From positions 248,001 to 312,000 of the forward strand of contig CAWHBY010000001.1 of NCBI GenBank assembly GCA_963827855.1: a stretch of DNA of 64,000 bases, written 5' to 3'. The notes beneath the pieces were generated by a model that worked only from the letters and a program-made list of their open reading frames with translations, searched no databases and was not told the origin of the DNA. Origin of the DNA: DTPU01 sp963827855. GTDB taxonomy: Bacteria; Planctomycetota; Phycisphaerae; Sedimentisphaerales; Anaerobacaceae. Below, one piece after another: positions 53,174 through 61,473 of the stretch. Position numbers and translations under genes: made by a program. The number at the start of each line of letters is the position of its first letter. The stretch's first letter is position 1.

Positions 53174-54553
53174 ATGAACACCACCGAGAAAGGGCTCTCT
53201 CGCCGGCAGTTCGTCGGCGGCACCGCAGCGGCGATAGCGGCCTATACCTTTGTTCCTCGGCGATGCATCGCCGGTAGCGGCCAGATCTCGCCTAATGAGA
53301 AGATCCGCGTCGCAATCGTGGGCGCAGGCGGCCAGGGTGCCTGGAACATCGGCCAGTTGGACGAGACGAAACAGGTCGATATCGTGGCGCTCTGCGACGT
53401 GGACGTGCAGCGGGCTGGAGAGAGCCTGGTCAAGTTCCCACAAGCCAAGGTCTTTCGTGATTTCCGCAAGATGTTCGATGAGATGGACGATCGCATCGAT
53501 GCCGTGCTGATCGCCACACCGGACCACACGCACGCAGTGGTGGCAGTCGCCGCAATGAAGCGGGGCAAACACGTCTACTGCGAGAAGCCGATGGCCCACT
53601 CGGTCCACGAGGTCCGCGAGATGATGCGGCTTGCCCGCGAGCACAAGGTCATGACGCAGTTGGGCAATCAAGGTCACTCCTGGGATTCCACCCGCACCTT
53701 CTGCGAGTGGATCTGGGATGATGCGATCGGCAAGGTTCACACGATCCACGCCGCCTGCAACGCCCCCAACTCCGCGATGGACCAGCTTTCCGAGGTGGGG
53801 GTCGAGCATCCGGTCCCGGCGACCCTGGATTGGGACCTCTGGCTGGGCCCCGCAAAGTCCAGGGCCTACAACCCCATGTACTGTCCCGGGAAGTGGCGAA
53901 GCTGGATGCCCTTTGGCACGGGCACGCCGGGTGATTGGACCTGCCACGTCGTTGACCCCGTCTACTGGGCCTTGGATCTGGGCGCACCGACCTCAGTCCG
54001 TGCAGAGGCCAAGGACTACGACCCGGTCAAACATGCAGACACGTTCCCCAGGGGCAGCGTTGTCACGCACCAATTCCCTGCCAAGGGCAGCCGGGGGCCC
54101 ATTACGCTCTACTGGTACAGCGGCACTGAAGGAATCCCCAGCCCTGATGGTCTCGAGGAGGGCAGGACCGTTCCCAAGACCGGCGCTGTCGTTCTCGGCG
54201 ACAAGGGCGGCATCCTGTATGGCTCGCACGGGGCAGGCGATAGCCGCCTATTCCCAGAGACCAAGATGCGGGCCTACCATGAGAAGCTCAAGTCAGAACC
54301 GGTGAAGAGGCCTCTGCCTCGGCTGGGCGTGAGCCACCATAGGGACTGGCTCAACGCCATCCGCACAGGGAAGCCCGCTGGCTCGGACTTCTCCTACAGC
54401 GGGCCCCTGACCGAGATTGCCCTGTTGAGCATCATCGCCACCCGCATGCTCGGCCAGGATCTCAAATGGGATAGCCAAAACATGCGATTCACCAACAGCG
54501 CGGAGGCCACGGCCCTGTTGACGCCGCAGTTCCGCGCAGGTTGGACGCTCTGA
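53174..54553 (+). CDS. Tat-exported Gfo/Idh/MocA family oxidoreductase
   Basis: 459 aa; GAGGAG precedes the ATG by about nine bases. LSRRQFVGGTAAAIAAYTFV is a twin-arginine signal (residues 8-27). The NAD(P)-binding Rossmann fold is VAIVGAGGQGAWNIGQLDE, then VLIATPDHTHAVVAVAAMKR and HVYCEKPMAHSVHEVREMMR with the family EKP motif. NQGHSWDSTRTFCEWIWDD and TLDWDLWLGPAKSRAYNPMY are typical of the large planctomycete Gfo/Idh/MocA paralogue group. GDWTCHVVDPVYWALDLGAP carries a likely catalytic His. It is exported folded with cofactor and probably acts on sugars. Exact substrate unknown. Confidence 0.9.
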   Translation: MNTTEKGLSRRQFVGGTAAAIAAYTFVPRRCIAGSGQISPNEKIRVAIVGAGGQGAWNIGQLDETKQVDIVALCDVDVQRAGESLVKFPQAKVFRDFRKMFDEMDDRIDAVLIATPDHTHAVVAVAAMKRGKHVYCEKPMAHSVHEVREMMRLAREHKVMTQLGNQGHSWDSTRTFCEWIWDDAIGKVHTIHAACNAPNSAMDQLSEVGVEHPVPATLDWDLWLGPAKSRAYNPMYCPGKWRSWMPFGTGTPGDWTCHVVDPVYWALDLGAPTSVRAEAKDYDPVKHADTFPRGSVVTHQFPAKGSRGPITLYWYSGTEGIPSPDGLEEGRTVPKTGAVVLGDKGGILYGSHGAGDSRLFPETKMRAYHEKLKSEPVKRPLPRLGVSHHRDWLNAIRTGKPAGSDFSYSGPLTEIALLSIIATRMLGQDLKWDSQNMRFTNSAEATALLTPQFRAGWTL

Positions 54554-54655
54554 GCAAAGAGGGAAGAGGAAAGAGGTAAGAAGCAAGAGACAGAATCCTC
54601 GTCCTATCGCATGCCTTCCGGTGAGGTGGTCTGAAGGAGAATGAGGGAGCGGCCG

Positions 54656-55069
54656 TCAGGCGTCGCCTTCTGTGGATCGCCTTCTCTGCTTGGCCAGGGA
54701 CTGGCGAGCCTTGGCCTTGAGCCGTCGCTCGCGAGAGGCCCGGGTCGGCCGGGTGGCTCGCCGCTGGATGGGCTTCTTCCAGGCCCGTTCGATCATCGCA
54801 TCCAGGCGGTCCAAGGCGTCCTGCCGGTTCTGGCCCTGCGTTCTGAACCTGCGGGCCTCTATGCACAGGACGCCATCCTGCGTGACCTTGGAGCCAGCAA
54901 GCCGGATGAGGCGTCCCTTGACCTCATCGGGCAGGGAAGGGGAGTGCACCACGTCGAACCGCAGCCGGACCGCGGTCGAGACCTTGTTGACGTTCTGGCC
55001 GCCTGGCCCAGAAGACCTGAAGAACTCGAACTCAAGCTCACTGGGATCGATCCTCATAGGACACGCCAT
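54656..55069 (-). CDS. arfB: Peptidyl-tRNA hydrolase ArfB-type ribosome-rescue factor
   Basis: 137 aa from ATG 55069, with GGAG nine bases upstream. The GGQ motif is at residues 23-25 (FFRSSGPGGQNVNKVSTAVR), followed by LRFDVVHSPSLPDEVKGRLI and VLCIEARRFRTQGQNRQDAL. The C-terminal tail is strongly basic (IQRRATRPTRASRERRLKAK, ARQSLAKQRRR), the part of ArfB/YaeJ that enters the empty mRNA channel of stalled ribosomes. It lacks the codon-recognition domains of RF1/RF2, which fits rescue and not normal termination. Confidence 0.92.
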   Translation of the reverse strand: MACPMRIDPSELEFEFFRSSGPGGQNVNKVSTAVRLRFDVVHSPSLPDEVKGRLIRLAGSKVTQDGVLCIEARRFRTQGQNRQDALDRLDAMIERAWKKPIQRRATRPTRASRERRLKAKARQSLAKQRRRSTEGDA

Positions 55070-55167
55070 GATAGCCTGCTCCACGCACCACGGCAAGACC
55101 TGATGCCAATGCCGTCAGGGCGAACGCAGAGTCCATCCTGTACGTGCAGGAAGAGCACTGAAGGAGT

Positions 55168-55522
55168 TTCTTGCCGCGAATAACGCTAATGCGCGAATGG
55201 CTGTCGCCGGGTTGAGAGGGTTGAGTGGGTCGGAGGCTCGCCGTACGCGACGCTTCGCGTCTACCGGTACGCCGTGGCGTACCGGGCGAGCCGCGCTGGC
55301 CTCCATTCTGCGAGCGAGCTCGCTCGGACGAGCAGCCCGCTACGAAGGCCGCCCTTGGCGACACAGTCGCCAAGGCACGGCGAAGCCGTGGATCAGGCGG
55401 CGATGCCACGACCATATCAATACCCACGCCCACGCGCCAGCATTCGCGTGCATTAGCGTTATTCGCGGCAAGAAGCCAAAGACGCTTCCCAGGCAGGCCG
55501 ACTCTGCGATTGCCCTGCCAAT
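55168..55522. repeat. Multi-hairpin dispersed repeat, copy B
   Basis: Terminal inverted repeats TTCTTGCCGCGAATAACGCT (55168 on) and its complement ending at 55474; homology with copy A at 15582-15872 continues to about 55522. Internal palindromes: GACGC/GCGTC (55249-55261), CCGGTACGCC/GGCGTACCGG (55264-55285), CGAGCGAGCTCGCTCG (55311-55326), CCTTGGCGAC/GTCGCCAAGG (55353-55375). It encodes no protein. Confidence 0.75.
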
Positions 55523-55600
55523 GCCGTTTGACTGTCACGTTACGAACAGGTATGCTCCGAATACGTCGTATTCAAACACCCACTAGATTAGGAGTTCGCC

Positions 55601-56643
55601 ATGCCACACCTGGTCCTGAAAGACGGCTACAAACCCCTCCTTGGGCTTCGAGAGACCGAGCAGGCCATCAAGTTCATCAAGGACCTCTTCGAGGACCGGC
55701 TGGCCCAGGCCCTGAACCTCCAGCGTGTATCAGCCCCGCTGTTCCTCCGCAAGGGCTCCGGCATCAACGACGACCTCAATGGCATCGAGGCCAAGGCCAC
55801 GTTTCGCGTCAAGGACGACGGCTACAGCGAGGCAGAGTGCCTCTTCTCTCTGGCCAAGTGGAAGCGGATGATGCTCGCAGATTACGGCTTCCAGCACGGC
55901 GAGGGCCTGTATACGGATATGAACGCCATACGGCCTGACGAGGAGTCTCTCGACAACCTCCACTCCGTCTACGTGGACCAGTGGGACTGGGAGCGGATCA
56001 TCGACGCCAAGGAGCGGAACCTGGAGTTCCTCAAGTGGGTGGTTGCCAGGATCTACGAGGTCCTCAAGCAGACCGAGCAGGCGGTTCACTGGAGATACCA
56101 CTCGCTGAAGCCCTCGCTGCCCAGCGAGATCACCTTCGTACACTCAGAGGACCTGCTGGCCGAGTATCCGAACCTGGGGCCCAGGCAGAGGGAGGACGCA
56201 GTCGCCCGCAAGTACGGCGCAGTCTTCGTGATCGGGATCGGCGGCCAGTTGGCGGACGGCACCCTCCACGACGGCCGGGCGCCCGACTACGACGACTGGA
56301 TCACCCCCACGACGGATGGCAAGAAGGGCCTCAACGGCGACATCATCCTCTGGTACCCGCTGCTGGAGAGGGGCGTTGAGATCAGCTCCATGGGCATCCG
56401 CGTGGATCCATCGTCCTTGGTGAAGCAACTGGACATCCGCGGGCATGCCACGAGCGCAAGGACTTCGAGTGGCACAAACGCCTGCTGAAGGGCGAGCTTC
56501 CTTTGAGTGTGGGCGGCGGCATCGGGCAATCCCGGCTCTGCATGTTCTTCCTCCGCAAGCTCCACGTTGGCGAGGTCCACGCCGGCTTCTGGCCCAAGGA
56601 CATGGTGGACCAGTGCCGCAGGGCAGGGGTGAGTCTGCTCTGA
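55601..56643 (+). CDS. asnA: Aspartate-ammonia ligase (asparagine synthetase A), one frameshift near 56447
   Basis: AsnA makes asparagine from aspartate, ammonia and ATP; its fold is that of class II tRNA synthetases. The first frame (MPHLVLKDGYKPLLGLRETE, AIKFIKDLFEDRLAQALNLQ, RVSAPLFLRKGSGINDDLNG, DMNAIRPDEESLDNLHSVYV, DQWDWERII) is convincing up to SSLVKQLDIRG. The other frame then supplies the end: HERKDFEWHKRLLKGELPLS, VGGGIGQSRLCMFFLRKLHV, GEVHAGFWPKDMVDQ. GGGIGQSR is the class II motif 3 of AsnA and is essential. One base appears lost near 56445-56450. Corrected length is about 347 aa. Confidence 0.85.
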
Positions 56644-56870
56644 AGAGAACGCAGAACACAGAAGTGAGGAGTCAGGAGACAGGAGAAGGGAGCGGCGGCG
56701 AGGCAGGACCGTCAGGCCGTGAGCAGCCGGACAACGGGCGGCGGAACCGCCTTGCTCGGACGGACTGTAGGGCGAGCGGTCGTCCGTGGCCCGGTCATCC
56801 TACCTTCTCACCTTCCTGCCGTCTGACCTTCTTGCTGTTCGCCTGGATCCTCCGGTCTCTGGCTGGATGA

Positions 56871-57518
56871 TCACTTTGCGGTCGTCTTCTGCTCCCTTGT
56901 GAGTAGCGAGTGCCAAGGGAAGAAGTACGCTGCCAGGACTGGATAGACAGCCAGGTGGCTCAGGTGCAGGCCTTGGAGGCCTGCGAATACAAAGATCAGC
57001 AGGTGCATGCGGATCACGTTGAGATACGGGCCTATGAACGCGGCTTTGTCTGCCAAAGACAGCCGCTCCTTGGGGAAGTTCCGCCAGCGGTATCCCAGGT
57101 TGACCAGCACGAACGGCCAGTAGGAGCCCAGGGCCGTCTTGAAGATCGCCGCGAAGCTCGGAAAGCCCATCCCCGTGTGGACCAAGGGGAAGAACTGGTT
57201 GAGGAACACACTGTGCACGAAGTGGAACATCCCGAAGTGGAATGTGAAGAAGAGCAGCAGAAACAGGCCGCCGGCAAGCGCGGGAATCCTCAGTTCACCT
57301 CCTGCAGTTCGCACGCCTGCGACGATGGAAAGGACGATGTGCGTGTAGCCCACGCACAGACTCGAGATCCACAGGCCCCAGATGAGGTCCTTGGCCTGCC
57401 AGTGCAGTGTGGCGGCGAGCAGGACGGTCACACCAAAGGCGGCCACGTCCACGACTATCTCCCGCCTGGAGATCAAGCCTTGCCAGAAGGCAGCCCTGTC
57501 AGGTCCAACCAAGGTCAT
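56871..57518 (-). CDS. DUF6498-type integral membrane protein
   Basis: 215 aa from ATG 57518; a TTG at 57554 is an alternative. Six or so helices: VDVAAFGVTVLLAATLHW, LIWGLWISSLCVGYTHIVLS, LAGGLFLLLFFTFHFGMFHF, YWPFVLVNLGYRW, MHLLIFVFAGLQGLH, YPVLAAYFFPW. The membrane segments contain repeated His and Phe (FTFHFGMFHFVHSVFLNQFF), a feature of the DUF6498 family. No function is known. It lies 46 bases downstream of the exported methyltransferase/MBL gene on the same strand and is probably co-transcribed. Confidence 0.75.
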   Translation of the reverse strand: MTLVGPDRAAFWQGLISRREIVVDVAAFGVTVLLAATLHWQAKDLIWGLWISSLCVGYTHIVLSIVAGVRTAGGELRIPALAGGLFLLLFFTFHFGMFHFVHSVFLNQFFPLVHTGMGFPSFAAIFKTALGSYWPFVLVNLGYRWRNFPKERLSLADKAAFIGPYLNVIRMHLLIFVFAGLQGLHLSHLAVYPVLAAYFFPWHSLLTREQKTTAK

Positions 57519-57564
57519 GGGGCTGATTGTGTCGCGGAACAGCGGAAACTGCAAGGGAATCGCC

Positions 57565-59220
57565 TCAGGGGCTGCCCCTCGAAGCCTTGCCGTGTAGGGC
57601 TACCATCGTTTCGATGTTCTTCTTGTGTTTCTCCTTGAACTGTTCCAGCGTCCCGACGTCGAACGGACTGCCGACCATGGAGTGGAAGCGGGACATCTCG
57701 CCATCGATGGAGTACTGCCGCTCTATCTGTTCGAGGGCGAGCCCCTTCTCCTGTGCCTTCTGGACGGACCCCCAGATCGTGGCGAGGTAGTTGCGGAGGT
57801 TTCCCAGGTCCTGTCGTGTGAAGGGGTGCTCGCTGTGCCCACCCAAGATCGCCTTCACATTCACGTCGGGTCTTAGGAAGTGCTCAAGCTGGGCCAGCCA
57901 CCGCTCCATGTCTACATCCTTCTGAATGGATACCTGCGTGGCATCGCCGGTAAACAGGAAGCCTTCTTCGGGGACGTGGATCAGAATATCGGAAGGCGTG
58001 TGGCCGACTGGGCAGGCATGACACTCAACGGTGATGTCCCCCAGTTCGAGCACGTGGAAATCCTTGAACGACAGGACTGCCTTGGGATTGTCCGGCAGGA
58101 TGGGAAACCCCTTTTCGAAATCTCCATCCAGTTTTCGGAGGACCCGAAGACCCGTCGCCAATTCTCGGGCCTCGTTCGTCGCCTTGTCAAGGCCGGCCAG
58201 CTTCTCTTCCTCACCCTTGATGTATCCCTGAATCCTGCCGCGATACCAGGATTGCCATTGCGTGTGCCCGGCATCGCGTTTCTTGAGTGCCTTGAACAGG
58301 TTCTCGTGACCGACGAGCATCACATCCTTGAAGTAGCCGCTGCCGCTCGCGTGGTCGACATCCTCATGGGAATTGATGACGTAGGCGAAGTCCTTGCGCC
58401 TGAACTGTTGTTCGACAATCGCACTGACTTGCTCGAATATGAAGGGGCCGTGCCAGGTGTCGATGACCACAAGACCCTTCTGTGTTGCGACCACAACGAT
58501 GTTCGTACTGAAGAAACCGGGCGCTCGCACCTTCAGTTGGAGGATGCGTTGGCTGAGCCGGGTAACGGATATGTCCGGGTATGCATCCAGGAGACCGGAG
58601 GCCGGCAGTGTCTTGCAGACGTAGATCGTGTCCCGCGGCAGGAAGGTCTCGGTCCTGTCCAGCTCGTAGCCGGTCTCGCCCACTGTATCGAGGATCTGTC
58701 GATTCGCCATGAATGAGGGGGCGTGCGCCCTCTCGACGGTCGTGTTCCTCTCGATGATGACGAGCTGACCTGCTGGTTTCAAGTAGGAGTGGAGGTTCTT
58801 CAGAAAAGGTACGGGCCGTTCGAGCATGTGCAGCACGTAGACCATGACGACCATATCGAGGTTCTTCTCAGGGAAGAGCGGGTCCTCGACTGCGCCTTCG
58901 ACGATCTTGATGTTTCCCAGGCCTTCCCTGCCGGCTCGCTGCCGGATCACGTCGAGGCTTGACGTCGAGATGTCGTTCGCGAAGACGACCCCCTCGGAAC
59001 CGACTCGCCGGGCGAGGGGAAACGTGAAGTAGCCCTGACCCGCACCTGCCTCGCCCACCCTCATCCCCGGCCTGACCCCAATCGCGTCCAGGATCTTCTC
59101 AGGTGGCTGCCAGGTCTCCCGGCCAACCTGGCCGAGGCACGGGGCAGGGGGCGTGGTGATGGCATACGCAGCCACAATGAAGGCAGTGACGCGCACGAGC
59201 TGCCTGATCGCTCTTTTCAT
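57565..59220 (-). CDS. Exported SAM methyltransferase / metallo-beta-lactamase fusion
   Basis: 551 aa from ATG 59220 (AAGGAG eleven bases upstream). MKRAIRQLVRVTAFIVAAYA is a signal peptide. Residues about 35-205 form a class I methyltransferase: GVRPGMRVGEAGAGQGYFTF (SAM loop), VFANDISTSSLDVIR, MVVMVYVLHMLERPVPFLKN. Residues about 235-480 form an MBL fold: VVVATQKGLVVIDTWHG, YVINSHEDVDHASGSG near residue 283, CPVGHTPSDILIHVPEEGFL, FTGDATQVS, ILGGHSEHPF. In the core motif H-E-D-V-D-H the second metal-binding His of HxHxDH is replaced by Asp. Both halves would lie outside the cytoplasm, where SAM is not expected. Confidence 0.82.
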   Translation of the reverse strand: MKRAIRQLVRVTAFIVAAYAITTPPAPCLGQVGRETWQPPEKILDAIGVRPGMRVGEAGAGQGYFTFPLARRVGSEGVVFANDISTSSLDVIRQRAGREGLGNIKIVEGAVEDPLFPEKNLDMVVMVYVLHMLERPVPFLKNLHSYLKPAGQLVIIERNTTVERAHAPSFMANRQILDTVGETGYELDRTETFLPRDTIYVCKTLPASGLLDAYPDISVTRLSQRILQLKVRAPGFFSTNIVVVATQKGLVVIDTWHGPFIFEQVSAIVEQQFRRKDFAYVINSHEDVDHASGSGYFKDVMLVGHENLFKALKKRDAGHTQWQSWYRGRIQGYIKGEEEKLAGLDKATNEARELATGLRVLRKLDGDFEKGFPILPDNPKAVLSFKDFHVLELGDITVECHACPVGHTPSDILIHVPEEGFLFTGDATQVSIQKDVDMERWLAQLEHFLRPDVNVKAILGGHSEHPFTRQDLGNLRNYLATIWGSVQKAQEKGLALEQIERQYSIDGEMSRFHSMVGSPFDVGTLEQFKEKHKKNIETMVALHGKASRGSP

Positions 59221-59387
59221 ATACTCACTCCTTGGCTCAACTTCGTAGCTGGATGGGGCCTGCACTACCTGTCCGGAGCCCGGGCTAGGGAATTCGTTTC
59301 AGCTTCTGCATGGGAATCTCTATACTTCCAAAGAAATAGTGAAACAGGTCGCCCAGTTCAGGGTCTGGATGGTTGGAATCGATTCGC

Positions 59388-60740
59388 ATGAAAGAAAAGA
59401 CCGTCGATCTTGCCCTCCTGCAAAGGGCCCAACAAGGCCACAAGGAGAGTCTGTCCGCCTTGGCGGAACTGGCCAGGAATGACGTCTTCGTCTATCTGCG
59501 ACGTTTGACTCTCGATGTCCACGTGGCAGAGGATCTCTGCCAGGAAACCCTCGTACAGATGCTGGAATCGCTGCCGAGACTTCGCATTGCGACCGTCAAG
59601 GCCTTCTGGGCCTGGATGTACAAGACCGCCTTCAGCAGGGTGAGCCATCACTTCAGAAGCCGGGGAAGGGCACGTCTGCACAGCCCCACTACACTAGATG
59701 GCGGGCTCTTGAGTCAGATCCCAGCCCACGGGCCCAGCGGGCCCCAGGCCCTGATGCACAAGGAGCTGACGACGGCCATCTATGAGGCCATGGATTCCAT
59801 CGCCCTCCGATATCGCAATATCCTGACGCTGCGGTGCTTTCAAGATCTGTCCTACGCGGAAATCGCCCTGGCCACTGGAGGGACGGAGCTGCAGGCGAGG
59901 CTGTTGTTTTTCAGGGCCAAGCGATCCCTGCGCCATCAGCTCGCATCCAGGGGATTCAAGGAGAAGGGACACCTGTTGCCAGCGATGTCGCTCTTCGCGG
60001 CCCTGACGGCAGGCCAATCCAAGGCCCTTTCAGCACCCGCCCTGGTGGGGGCGGCGACCCTGGACGTTTCTGCAGGCACCTTGGCCCTGGGTATCGCCAC
60101 TTCGAAGGCCGGCGTGACGGTCCTGGTGGTCGCAGCCGCCTGCATGGTGGGAGCAACCGCTGGCCTGGGACCTTTCACCCCGAGTCGGGATGCGCCGAAG
60201 GTCGTTGAGGCAGGCGGCCAGAACGAGGACAGATCCTTGCTCGATCTCCTGCAGAGTCCCGGGTTCGTGCGTCCTGCCACGATGGGCAAATCCCGTGGCC
60301 CTGACGGCAGAGGCTTCCCCTGGATAGATCGGTCCACCAAGGCGCCTGCCGAGTCCAACGCCAATCTCAAAGAACTGCTGCTGAACAAACCTGAACAAGA
60401 CCTGCGTGCCGTGATCGTCGCCGCCGGCTGCTGGGTGGACGTACGATTCCACCGTCCTATTGTAGATGAACCGGGTTCTGATATCATCATCGCAGGCTGG
60501 GAAGTTCCAGGTCCTGCTGTCGAAGTCTTTGCGGCCGAAGGCCCTGGCATGCCCCTCCCCGATCCTACCCAACTGAGAGACACGTGGGGTCGGACCCTGC
60601 TCGGATATGACCTGGCCAAGTTGCCCCGGGCCGCTGCTGTGAACACCGTGCGTATCACCGGCACTCACAACCAGGGTCCCCATCAGGGATTCGAACTCCA
60701 GGAAGTCCGGGCCCGGATGGCTATGAAAACGCCACACTAA
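59388..60740 (+). CDS. ECF sigma factor fused to TM segment and discoidin-like extracytoplasmic domain
   Basis: 450 aa from ATG 59388. Residues about 5-185 are a sigma factor: LAELARNDVFVYLRRLTLDV, HVAEDLCQETLVQMLESLPR, AFWAWMYKTAFSRVSHHFRS and region 4 SIALRYRNILTLRCFQDLSY, AEIALATGGTELQARLLFFR. Then a lineage-typical linker (FAALTAGQSKALSAPALVGA) and one hydrophobic helix (GVTVLVVAAACMVGATAGLG, about 240-262). The C-terminus (CWVDVRFHRPIVDEPGSDII, IAGWEVPGPAVEVFAAEGPG, VNTVRITGTHNQGPHQGFEL) resembles a discoidin-like beta-sandwich. One polypeptide thus spans the membrane with a sigma factor inside and a ligand-type domain outside. No anti-sigma gene is adjacent. Confidence 0.8.
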   Translation: MKEKTVDLALLQRAQQGHKESLSALAELARNDVFVYLRRLTLDVHVAEDLCQETLVQMLESLPRLRIATVKAFWAWMYKTAFSRVSHHFRSRGRARLHSPTTLDGGLLSQIPAHGPSGPQALMHKELTTAIYEAMDSIALRYRNILTLRCFQDLSYAEIALATGGTELQARLLFFRAKRSLRHQLASRGFKEKGHLLPAMSLFAALTAGQSKALSAPALVGAATLDVSAGTLALGIATSKAGVTVLVVAAACMVGATAGLGPFTPSRDAPKVVEAGGQNEDRSLLDLLQSPGFVRPATMGKSRGPDGRGFPWIDRSTKAPAESNANLKELLLNKPEQDLRAVIVAAGCWVDVRFHRPIVDEPGSDIIIAGWEVPGPAVEVFAAEGPGMPLPDPTQLRDTWGRTLLGYDLAKLPRAAAVNTVRITGTHNQGPHQGFELQEVRARMAMKTPH

Positions 60741-60866
60741 TCCCACGGCGTTTGTCGTTGCACGATAGAATGAAGTTCGGGAGAGGAGCCAGAATAGACA
60801 CGGCCCAAGGATCTCTGAAGCCGTCCTCGTCTTCACTTCCGCATTCTGTCTTCTGTCTTCTGAGTT

Positions 60867-61295
60867 TCAATTCGCCGTCTGTCCAGGCGGCGGGGCGGCT
60901 TGCTGCGGCGTGACCTGGCGGCAGACGATTCGCCTTTCTCCGAGCAGATCTCCCCCTGTGAAGAGCTGGAAACGGTACTCTCCGGGGTGGGGGAAGACGA
61001 TTCCATGCAGGTCCATGGCCAGCGTGACGATCTGCCGGACGTCCTCAAAGCCCACGTTCCCGTCCTTCTCGAACACGATCTTGTCATCCTGGGAGTCGAT
61101 CATCCTGACCTTGACCCCCACCTTGCCATGGCCGTTGGTCAGCTCGCAAAAGAACACGATCTGTGGGCACCTGGCAGGGTAGCTCACGGCGTTGATCACC
61201 TGAAGGATGTCGATGACGCTGGGCATCCCAGAGACCTTGTCGAGAATGACCCTGTTGCAGGTGATGGCTGACAGGAGGATGGGCTGTATCTCCAT
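60867..61295 (-). CDS. DUF6941-family protein
   Basis: 142 aa from ATG 61295 (GGAG upstream); an in-frame GTG at 61325 is less likely. Text such as MEIQPILLSAITCNRVILDK, VSGMPSVIDILQVINAVSYP, IVFFCELTNGHGKVGVKVRM, and HGIVFPHPGEYRFQLFTGGD with LLGERRIVCRQV, follows the DUF6941 pattern: a beta-sandwich with G-E-Y-R-F-x-L-F near the end. No function is established and there are no partners nearby. The Pro/Gln tail is variable. Confidence 0.75.
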   Translation of the reverse strand: MEIQPILLSAITCNRVILDKVSGMPSVIDILQVINAVSYPARCPQIVFFCELTNGHGKVGVKVRMIDSQDDKIVFEKDGNVGFEDVRQIVTLAMDLHGIVFPHPGEYRFQLFTGGDLLGERRIVCRQVTPQQAAPPPGQTAN

Positions 61296-61473
61296 AGGGC
61301 ATAGGCTCCGGTTGTTCTTGTCCACGTCCGAACGACTGCACCAGTGTAGTGCAGGGCCGCACTACGGTCAAGGAATCGATTCCTCTAGCAGAGCCTAGAC
61401 TGCGTTGACACGCCATGGCTGTGACTGCTACACTAACAGGCGGTTGCTGTTTTGAATAGTGGGAGGACGAACC

